DNA of 64,000 nt from CAWEDP01 sp963807925 (lineage in GTDB: Bacteria; Acidobacteriota; Vicinamibacteria; Vicinamibacterales; CAVVIG01), in contig CAWEDP010000002.1 in the NCBI GenBank assembly GCA_963807925.1, positions 372,001-436,000 of the forward strand. Direction: 5' to 3'. Positions within the stretch are counted from its first letter, which is position 1, and each line of letters begins with the position of its first letter. The position numbers and the translations under genes are program-made. The notes under the pieces were generated by a model, which did no database searches, was not told the origin of the DNA, and worked only from the letters and a program-made list of their open reading frames with translations. Below are positions 58,060 to 64,000 of the stretch, in pieces.

Positions 58060-59859
58060 TCACCTCAGCCTGTCACGCGCCGCGGCCCGTTCACGCCGTG
58101 CGCGCTCGGTCAGCGCATCGACCTCCCCTCCGGGCGCGCCGAGCTCGCGCGCCTGATCGAGCGCGATCACCGCAATCTCGAAGTGCTCCGCGTCGACGAG
58201 CAGCCGCGCGTCGTCGAGCAGCGTGGCGGCGCGCCGGCGCCGCTCCTCGCGCTCGGCTTCTTCGCGTCGGCGTTGTTCGATCGCCTCGAGCGCCGTCCGC
58301 AGATCGCCGAGGGCGGCTGCGACCGCTGGATGGGCGGGCGGTTGCGCGTCCAGCAGGCGCCTGGCAGCCTCGTGTTCGCCCGAAACGAAGGATCGTCGCG
58401 CTTGGTCGACCGCCGCCCGAACACCGGCGTCCTCGTCACGCGCCGCGATGGCGTCGCGGATTTCGTTCGCCAGGACGCCGGCGTCATCGTCGGATGCGTC
58501 GATGGCGAGCGCTTCGGCGGCGAAGATTTGCGCACCCGTCGCATCCCCGGCCGCCAGACATTCGCGCGCCCGTCGGCAGGCCCTGCGAACGGCGTCCCCC
58601 CGGAGACGCGCCTTCGCCTGCGCGATCTCGGCGCGGACGAGGGCGAGATCCGGGTCGCGTGGCACGACCGCGCTCGCATCGTCGGCCAGATCCGATGCAG
58701 CCGCCAGTCCGCCCTCGCGCACCCGCTCTCGGGCCTCGGCGAGCCAGGTTCGTACCTGACGTGCCTCGATCGCCTCGTGAATGCGGTCGATGAACGCCGT
58801 GACGCGTGGCTCGCCCGGGTCGAGACGCAGCACCTGCTCGCAGCACTCGATCGCGGCATCGTCATCGCCGGACTGGACGGCGCGGTCGACGGCGGCCAGT
58901 CGGCTCTCGATTGCTTCCGCCCGTTCGCGGGCGAGGGTGGCGCGATCGATCCGCGGCCGCGCGGGCTGGGCCTGCGACTGCGGGTCGCGCGGCGGCGTCG
59001 CCGCCGCGCCAACCGAGGAGCGCCTCGGGGCGCGGGCGCTGTCGGAGAGCCGGCGCCGTGCCGCTGTCAGCTCCTTCCGCATCGCGTCGGCGGTGTCGAA
59101 GCGGCGCGTCGGCGCCTTCTGCAGGGCCCGTTCGACAATCCGGGCAATGGACGGATCGAGGTCGGGGCAGTAGGTCGTGATCGGCACCGGCGCGCGGTCG
59201 GCGATCTGCCGCAGGACGGCCTGGTGCACGTCGCCCGGGAACGCCTGGCGGTACGACAGCAGCTCGTAGAGTACCGCGCCGGCGGCGAAGACATCAGTTC
59301 GCCGATCGATCGACTCGCCGTGCACCTGCTCCGGCGACATGTAGTTGAGCGTGCCGATCACCGTCCCCGGCTGGGTCATGGCAGACGTGTCGAGGCGGGC
59401 GATGCCGAAGTCGAGGATCTTGACGATGCCTTCGGGCCCCACCATCAGGTTGGCCGGCTTGATGTCCCGGTGCACGATGCCGGCGTCGTGAGCGTGCGCG
59501 AGACCGGCGCAGACCTCCTCCATCATCTGGAGCTTCCGGGCCACCGGCAGCGGAGCGTCCGCCCGAATCAGGTCGGCGAACGTGTCCCCTGGCACGTACT
59601 CCATCGCGATGAACGGACGTCCTTCGAAGGTGCCGATGTCGTAAATAGTGACGATGTTCGGATGACTGAGGCTGCCGGCCGACCGGGCTTCCCGCGCGAA
59701 GCGATCGCGGAGCTCCGGATTGTCGAAGCCCTCGCGCAGCAGCTTGATCGCGACGTCGCGGCCGATACGCGCGTCGCGGGCGCGGAAGACCGAACCCATG
59801 CCGCCGTCGCCGATGGCGGCGATCACTTCGAAGGGGCCGAGCGTTCGAGGGAGCTTCAC
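58060..59859 (-). CDS. Ser/Thr protein kinase with helical-repeat C-terminal half, no TM
   Basis: 599 residues. Kinase domain: IGDGGMGSVFRARD, VAIKLLREG, HRDIKPANLMVG, LDFGIARLDTSAM, GTLNYMSPEQVHG. The C-terminal half has TPR-like helices (SGDDDAAIECCEQVLRLDPG, LAAGDATGAQIFAAEALAID, FVSGEHEAARRLLDAQPPA) ending in Arg-rich helix, without TM. GTG at 59859 is the start (the kinase domain begins there, with GGGGCAGGGT before it). Upstream by 13 bases is the PPOX gene, so it belongs to a DinB-PPOX-kinase-kinase-macrodomain run. Confidence 0.9.
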   Translation of the reverse strand: MKLPRTLGPFEVIAAIGDGGMGSVFRARDARIGRDVAIKLLREGFDNPELRDRFAREARSAGSLSHPNIVTIYDIGTFEGRPFIAMEYVPGDTFADLIRADAPLPVARKLQMMEEVCAGLAHAHDAGIVHRDIKPANLMVGPEGIVKILDFGIARLDTSAMTQPGTVIGTLNYMSPEQVHGESIDRRTDVFAAGAVLYELLSYRQAFPGDVHQAVLRQIADRAPVPITTYCPDLDPSIARIVERALQKAPTRRFDTADAMRKELTAARRRLSDSARAPRRSSVGAAATPPRDPQSQAQPARPRIDRATLARERAEAIESRLAAVDRAVQSGDDDAAIECCEQVLRLDPGEPRVTAFIDRIHEAIEARQVRTWLAEARERVREGGLAAASDLADDASAVVPRDPDLALVRAEIAQAKARLRGDAVRRACRRARECLAAGDATGAQIFAAEALAIDASDDDAGVLANEIRDAIAARDEDAGVRAAVDQARRSFVSGEHEAARRLLDAQPPAHPAVAAALGDLRTALEAIEQRRREEAEREERRRRAATLLDDARLLVDAEHFEIAVIALDQARELGAPGGEVDALTERARRERAAARDRLR

Positions 59860-59872
59860 ACCCTGCCCCGCG

Positions 59873-60502
59873 CTAATACATCCGGCGCGCGTAGCCGTCC
59901 TCGATGTCCCGCTCGTAGTCGGCCAGGGTGACGCCCTCAGGCCGGATCTGATCGAAGAGCACGCACGCCAGCGACGGCAGCGCGTCGGCAGCCGGCCACT
60001 CGTCGTGGTTCCAGAGCCGCGCGCGCCGGAACGGCTTCGCGCAGTGCAGGAAACACTGCTCGACCTCCACGCCAATCGCGAGGAGCGGCCGCCTCCCCTG
60101 GACGGCCGATCGCGCCAGCAGCTCGGGATCGCGCGTGATGAAGCCGCGCCCGTTGACGCGCAGCGTTTCCTCTCGCCCGGGCACGACAAACAGCAGGCCG
60201 ACATGGGGATTCCTGATCAGGTTCGTCAGGCCGTCCAGCCGCTTGTTGCCCGGCCGATCGGGAATCACCAGCCGCCGCCCGTCGAGGACGATCACGAACC
60301 CGGGGCCGTCGCCCTTGGGCGACACGTCGCAACGCCCCTGGTCGTCGGTCGTGGCCACGAACACCATCGGCGAGCGGGCAATGAAGGCGCGGCAATGCTG
60401 GTCCAGCACCTGCTGCTCCTTCCTCACCGCGCGGGCGTTCGGCCGGCCGACCATCGCCCGCAGGTCGTCCTCGCTGGTGATGACGTGCGCGAATGCGGTC
60501 AT
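59873..60502 (-). CDS. PPOX-type FMN-dependent flavoprotein (MSMEG_1061-like)
   Basis: 209 residues of the pyridoxamine-phosphate-oxidase-like fold: RAFIARSPMVFVATTDDQGR, CDVSPKGDGPGFVIVLDGRR, LTNLIRNPHVGLLFVVPGRE and RVNGRGFITRDPELLARSAV follow the pattern of the MSMEG_1061 group. It binds FMN or F420-like cofactors; no true PNPOx function is implied. ATG 60502 has GGGAGCGGG upstream and overlaps the DinB stop (ATGA). Followed by a kinase gene. Confidence 0.88.
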   Translation of the reverse strand: MTAFAHVITSEDDLRAMVGRPNARAVRKEQQVLDQHCRAFIARSPMVFVATTDDQGRCDVSPKGDGPGFVIVLDGRRLVIPDRPGNKRLDGLTNLIRNPHVGLLFVVPGREETLRVNGRGFITRDPELLARSAVQGRRPLLAIGVEVEQCFLHCAKPFRRARLWNHDEWPAADALPSLACVLFDQIRPEGVTLADYERDIEDGYARRMY

Positions 60503-61050
60503 AGTCCCGCTCCCTGCTTGAATGCGCCGCGGACGGCTTCTGCGGATCGTCCCCTGGGAATGCTGAGGGACTGCCACCCGGGACCGGCGAAATGGCGGGC
60601 CAGATAGACGATCTGGCCGACGTGGTACGCCGTGTGCGTGATCGATCGATTCAGCGCCTCGACGACGAGGAACGCCTCCTGGCGGATGTAGACCGTCCGC
60701 CCGAGATCCTCGGGCACGAGCGCCTCGATCGCCGGCAGGGCGACCGACCACGCGTCGTTCCACCACGCGAGCAGCTCCGCGCGCGACACCGGGGCGTCGA
60801 TCTCGAATTCGGTGTCGCGATGGCGGTCCGGCTTCTCGCCGTCGCTCGTCAGGAAGTCGCGAAAGCGCGACCGCAGGTTGCCGGCCACGTGCTTGACGAT
60901 GACGGCGATGCTGTTGGACTCGCCGTCGAGCGACCGGCTCAGATCGGCGTCGTCGGCGACCTGCGCGATGGCGCGATCGGCCAGCGTCCGGTAATAGCCG
61001 TACATGCGAAGCGTTTCGCGAAGATACGCCGCGGCAGGCGCCTGATCCAT
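60499..61050 (-). CDS. DinB-family protein (DUF1572-like)
   Basis: 183 residues of four-helix-bundle DinB type: TLADRAIAQVADDADLSRSL, SNSIAVIVKHVAGNLRSRFR (His ligand in VKHVAGN), SITHTAYHVGQIVYLARHF (His pair in THTAYHVGQ). These His residues bind a metal in the family. Many members are thiol transferases; the specific role is unknown. Its stop overlaps the PPOX start. First gene of the minus-strand run ending in the kinase cluster. Confidence 0.9.
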   Translation of the reverse strand: MDQAPAAAYLRETLRMYGYYRTLADRAIAQVADDADLSRSLDGESNSIAVIVKHVAGNLRSRFRDFLTSDGEKPDRHRDTEFEIDAPVSRAELLAWWNDAWSVALPAIEALVPEDLGRTVYIRQEAFLVVEALNRSITHTAYHVGQIVYLARHFAGPGWQSLSIPRGRSAEAVRGAFKQGAGL

Positions 61051-61078
61051 GACGCCTGCGATTGTAGTGCAGCCGCGC

Positions 61079-62245
61079 TCAGGCGTCAGCCAGCGCCTGC
61101 TCGAAATCTGCCGACAGGTCGTCGGCCGACTCGATGCCGACCGACACGCGGATCAGATTGTCGGTGATGCCGATCGCATCGCGTTCTGCCGGCGTCAGCC
61201 CCAGATGCGAGCTGCGCGCGGGTCGCACGACCAGCGACTCGACGCCGCCGAGGCTTGCCGCGTGGAGCGGAATTCGGAGCCGCTCGATCAGCCGTTCTGC
61301 CTGCGCGGGCGTCTGCGTGTAGAAGGACAGCATCCCGCCGAATCCGCTGAACAGCCGTTCTGCGGTCGCGTGGCCGGGATCCGCCGAGAGTCCGGGATAG
61401 TTCACCCTGCGGACCTTGGGATGCGCAGCGAGGATGGCCGCCAGGCGCAGCGCCGTCCGGTTCTGGCGCTCGACGCGCAGGACCAGGGTCTTCATGCCCC
61501 GCTCGAGCAGGAAGCAGGCGTGCGGGTCGAGCGATCCGCCGTGGTGATTGACGACGTGCACGACACGCTCGACCCGTTCGGCCGAACCGGCGACCGCGCC
61601 GGCGACGATGTCGTTGTGGCCGTTGAGGTACTTCGTCGCGCTGTGGACGACCAGGTCGAAGCCGAGAGTCGCCGGCCGGAAATTGACCGGCGACGTGAAG
61701 GTGTTGTCGATGATGGTCAGGAGCTGATGCCGCCGGGCGAAGGCGACGACCGCCTCGAGGTCCAGGACTTCCATCAGCGGGTTCGTGATGCTCTCGACGT
61801 AGACGATCCGGCTCTCCGGCCGCACGGCCCGGTCCCACCCGGCCGGATATTTGCCGTCGATGCGCGTGCACGCGATGCCGAGCCGTGGCGCATCGTGCTC
61901 CAGCCACGACTGCATGCCGCCGTAGAGCGAGTTGTGCGCGATGACGTGGTCGCCGGCTTGCGCAAACGCCAGGAGCGCGCTGGTGATGGCCGACATGCCG
62001 CTCGACGTGACCAGCGCCGCCTCCGTGCGCTCGAGCGCCGCCAGGCGCGCGTGCAGGACGCGGTGGTTGGGGGAGTTGCTCAGGCGAATGTACCGGATGT
62101 CGCGGTACGCGCTCTCGCGCCCCATCAGGTAGTTGGACGACTGGAACACCGGCGTGACCACTGCGCCTTCGATGTTCGGGTGCGGCCGTCCGGCGTGAAC
62201 GGCGTTGGTGTCGAGCGTCGGGTATGTGATCGAGTAGTCGGGCAC
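61079..62245 (-). CDS. Cys/Met-metabolism PLP enzyme (cystathionine gamma-synthase/lyase family)
   Basis: 388 residues. Blocks: ALVTSSGMSAITSALLAFAQ, GDHVIAHNSLYGGMQSWLEH, IVYVESITNPLMEVLDLEAV, IDNTFTSPVNFRPATLGFDL, and the PLP lysine in HSATKYLNGHND, then GGSLDPHACFLLERGMKTL and GGVESLVVRPARSSHLGL. It performs gamma-replacement or gamma-elimination on homoserine esters or cystathionine in methionine/cysteine metabolism. Which one is not decidable. Could supply the sulfur route with the Sir/CysG unit. It starts seven bases before the acyl-CoA dehydrogenase gene end. Confidence 0.92.
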   Translation of the reverse strand: MPDYSITYPTLDTNAVHAGRPHPNIEGAVVTPVFQSSNYLMGRESAYRDIRYIRLSNSPNHRVLHARLAALERTEAALVTSSGMSAITSALLAFAQAGDHVIAHNSLYGGMQSWLEHDAPRLGIACTRIDGKYPAGWDRAVRPESRIVYVESITNPLMEVLDLEAVVAFARRHQLLTIIDNTFTSPVNFRPATLGFDLVVHSATKYLNGHNDIVAGAVAGSAERVERVVHVVNHHGGSLDPHACFLLERGMKTLVLRVERQNRTALRLAAILAAHPKVRRVNYPGLSADPGHATAERLFSGFGGMLSFYTQTPAQAERLIERLRIPLHAASLGGVESLVVRPARSSHLGLTPAERDAIGITDNLIRVSVGIESADDLSADFEQALADA

Positions 62246-62251
62246 GGGGCG

Positions 62252-63406
62252 CTACCCGAGGATCTGCTTCGCAATCGTCTGCAGCTGCATGTTCGTCGTC
62301 CCTTCGTAGATCTGACCGATCTTCGCGTCGCGGTACAGCTTCTCCACCGGATAGTCCTTGACGAAGCCGTACCCGCCAAAGAGGTTCACCGCGAGCGACG
62401 CGACGCGTTCGGCGACTTCCGACGCGAACACCTTGCACATGGCCGCCTCCGTGAGAAACCTCCGGCCGCCGTCGCGCAGCCGGGCGGCGTTGTAGACGAG
62501 CAGGCGCGCCGCCTCGATCTCGGTCGCGGCGCGCGCCAGCTGATGTTGTACCGACTGAAACTCCGCGACCGGCTTGCCGAACTGCGTCCGCTGCTTCGTG
62601 TACACGAGCGCGTGATCGAGCGCGCCCTGCGCCAGGCCGATCATCTGCGCGCCGATGCCGATCCGGCCTTCGTTGAGCGTCTCGATCGCCACGCGATACC
62701 CCCTGCCGACCTCGCCGAGCACGTTGCCGGCCGGCACCCGGCAGTCCTCGAGCAGCAGCTCGCAGGTGCTGCTCGCGCGGATGCCGAGCTTGTCCTCCTT
62801 GCGCCCGACGCTGAATCCCGGCAGCCCGCGCTCGACCAGAAACGCGGTCACGCCGCGGTACCCGTCCGCGGGGCTCGCGTTCGCAAACACGATGAACAGC
62901 CCCGCCTCGGCCGCGTTGGTAATCCAGAGCTTCCGTCCGCTGATCGTCCACGCGTCGCTGCCCTCGACCCGCTTTGCCCGCGTCGCCATCGCGAAGGCGT
63001 CGCTGCCGGATCCCGCTTCCGAGAGCGCGTACGCCCCGATCAGGTTCGACGCGAGCGCCGGCAGATACCGTTGCTGGAGCGCCGCCGAGCCCCACTTGAG
63101 CAGGGCGTTGACGACGAGCGTGTTCTGCACGTCCACCACGACGCCGACGGAGGGATCCACGCGGGAGAGCGCCTCCACGGCCAGAACGGCGTGAAACAGG
63201 CTGGCGCCGGCGCCGCCGAGCGCGTCGGGCGTCTCGATGCCCATCAGGCCGAGGTCGAACAGCTTGGGCAGGAGGCTCGCGTCGAGATGGCCCGACTCGT
63301 CCATGGATCGGACGAGGGGCCGGATCTCCCGGTCGGCGAAGTCGTACACGCTGTCGCGGAACAGCCGTTCGTCCTCGGAGATCATGGTCAGCGCCGGGCT
63401 GGACAC
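62252..63406 (-). CDS. Acyl-CoA dehydrogenase (butyryl/short-chain type)
   Basis: About 384 residues: RLFRDSVYDFADREIRPLVR, LSEAGSGSDAFAMATRAKRV, TISGRKLWITNAAEAGLFIV, EDKLGIRASSTCELLLEDCR, RTQFGKPVAEFQSVQHQLAR, and the C-terminal VEKLYRDAKIGQIYEGTTNM with catalytic Glu in YEGTTN. It dehydrogenates short-chain acyl-CoAs with FAD. The start is GTG 63406 or ATG 63385; neither has a clear ribosome site. It precedes the PLP enzyme gene on the same strand by six bases; functional link not evident. Confidence 0.93.
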   Translation of the reverse strand: MSSPALTMISEDERLFRDSVYDFADREIRPLVRSMDESGHLDASLLPKLFDLGLMGIETPDALGGAGASLFHAVLAVEALSRVDPSVGVVVDVQNTLVVNALLKWGSAALQQRYLPALASNLIGAYALSEAGSGSDAFAMATRAKRVEGSDAWTISGRKLWITNAAEAGLFIVFANASPADGYRGVTAFLVERGLPGFSVGRKEDKLGIRASSTCELLLEDCRVPAGNVLGEVGRGYRVAIETLNEGRIGIGAQMIGLAQGALDHALVYTKQRTQFGKPVAEFQSVQHQLARAATEIEAARLLVYNAARLRDGGRRFLTEAAMCKVFASEVAERVASLAVNLFGGYGFVKDYPVEKLYRDAKIGQIYEGTTNMQLQTIAKQILG

Positions 63407-63463
63407 GGCTGGATGGTACCACCAGGCGATTGTTCGGGCGCCGGATCCGTCTAAGATACGGGT

Positions 63464-64000
63464 ATGCGCAGGCTTCCTGTACCTGATCGCGGCGGTGATC
63501 CTCGCGGCGCTGGTCCTGCCCGGGCGGGCCGACCCGCAGAACGCGCAGCAGCCCCACGGCGACCCATCCCAGAATCCGCCGGCAGCCGACCCGGGCCAGA
63601 CGCCGCAGCCCCAGCAGCCGGTCTTCCGCACCGGGATCAACTACGTCCGGGTGGACGTGATCGTCACCGACAAGAACGGCCACGAGGTCGAAGACCTGAA
63701 GCAGAGCGACTTCGAGGTGCTCGAAGACGGCAAGCCGCAGACGGTCGAGGCGTTCAAGCTCGTGAGTCTCGACGGCGGCACGGTGTCGGCGGCCGGCGAA
63801 CCGCCGCGCCCGATTCGCAACGACGACGACGAGCAGGTGGAAGCCGCGCGCGACGACGTGCGGCTGTTCGCGGTGTTTCTCGACGACTACCACGTGCGCG
63901 AGGGCGCGAGCCTCTCGGCGCGCGCGCCCGTCTCGCGGTTCGTCGACGAGCAGCTCGGCCCCTCGGACATGATCGGCGTCATGCATCCGCTCGATTCGGT
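63464..64000 (+). CDS. VWA-domain protein (TIGR03436-like), N-terminal part; frame break at 63473
   Basis: The visible part reads, in one frame, a signal-like LYLIAAVILAALVLPG, a Gln/Pro-rich linker, and INYVRVDVIVTDKNGHEVED then LKQSDFEVLEDGKPQTVEAF and LFAVFLDDYHVREG. This is the acidobacterial VWFA-related pattern (TIGR03436). In that frame there is no start; the ATG at 63464 enters it if one C at about 63473 is dropped (MRR-FLYLIAA). The gene continues beyond the window. A TAAGAT at 63452-63457 is the probable -10, putting the transcript start at about the ATG. Confidence 0.82.
   Translation, partial: MRRLPVPDRGGDPRGAGPARAGRPAERAAAPRRPIPESAGSRPGPDAAAPAAGLPHRDQLRPGGRDRHRQERPRGRRPEAERLRGARRRQAADGRGVQARESRRRHGVGGRRTAAPDSQRRRRAGGSRARRRAAVRGVSRRLPRARGREPLGARARLAVRRRAARPLGHDRRHASARFG

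Noticed and set aside
61049..63986. Long frames on both strands over the PLP enzyme and acyl-CoA dehydrogenase genes
   Set aside because: No recognisable protein features; the two real genes explain the interval.

Overview
The window looks like a high-G+C chromosome segment from an acidobacterium, most likely of the Vicinamibacteria type. This is inferred from family content: a TIGR03435-type protein, a TIGR03436-type VWA protein, a DUF6335 protein, WD40-like (PD40) propellers, PEGA proteins, an acidobacterial-style ABC/YtrA cassette and a dense set of Hanks-type Ser/Thr kinases. No rRNA is present to settle it.

Left end (1-8293) is accessory DNA: the start of a VapBC module, a tyrosine recombinase with a foreign-looking HTH insertion and a broken frame, a decayed IS21-family element, a decayed IS256-like fragment, the tail of a second VapC, and a large periplasmic-sensor diguanylate cyclase. 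It ends at a tRNA-Thr(CGT) gene whose 3' end points into this region, as at an island boundary. From 8453 on, the gene order looks like ordinary chromosome.

8.4-25.4 kb: small housekeeping genes, two envelope proteins, uvrA, a HEAT-repeat protein, a 3-methyladenine glycosylase and an M1 aminopeptidase. A sulfur block follows. cysG and an assimilatory sulfite reductase are preceded by a sigma70-type promoter, a near-leaderless 30-codon ORF with four consecutive Cys codons, and a strong intrinsic terminator 17 nt before cysG, which together look like a cysteine-sensing attenuator. Next comes a clear SAM-I (S-box) riboswitch in front of a threonine synthase-like gene. A trans-sulfuration enzyme lies at 61-62 kb. 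The attenuator is the most interesting candidate system in the window.

25.4-31.1 kb: a YtrA-type regulator/ABC transporter operon with an operator embedded in its promoter, ending in a chimeric scar (permease start joined to a broken TIGR03435 gene); then an Hsp20-HtrA proteostasis pair. 31.2-48.8 kb is largely core: efp, tdk, ku, MarR with divergent target, CDP-alcohol phosphatidyltransferase, uvrC, site-2 protease, trpS, scpA, scpB, rluB-type synthase, cmk, rpsA, HU/IHF, HIT protein and acyl-CoA dehydrogenase.

48.8-61 kb: four Ser/Thr kinases on the minus strand, three sharing a kinase plus helical-repeat layout and one with an extracytoplasmic NTF2-like domain, interleaved with a beta-barrel protein, a macrodomain protein, a PPOX flavoprotein and a DinB protein. 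The right end has a Cys/Met-metabolism PLP enzyme, a second acyl-CoA dehydrogenase and the start of a VWA protein.

Single-base frame breaks occur in several otherwise intact conserved genes (uvrA, a kinase, an NTF2-like gene, the VWA gene). I read most of them as probable residual sequencing or assembly indels, whereas the transposase remnants carry deletions and junctions that indicate real decay.
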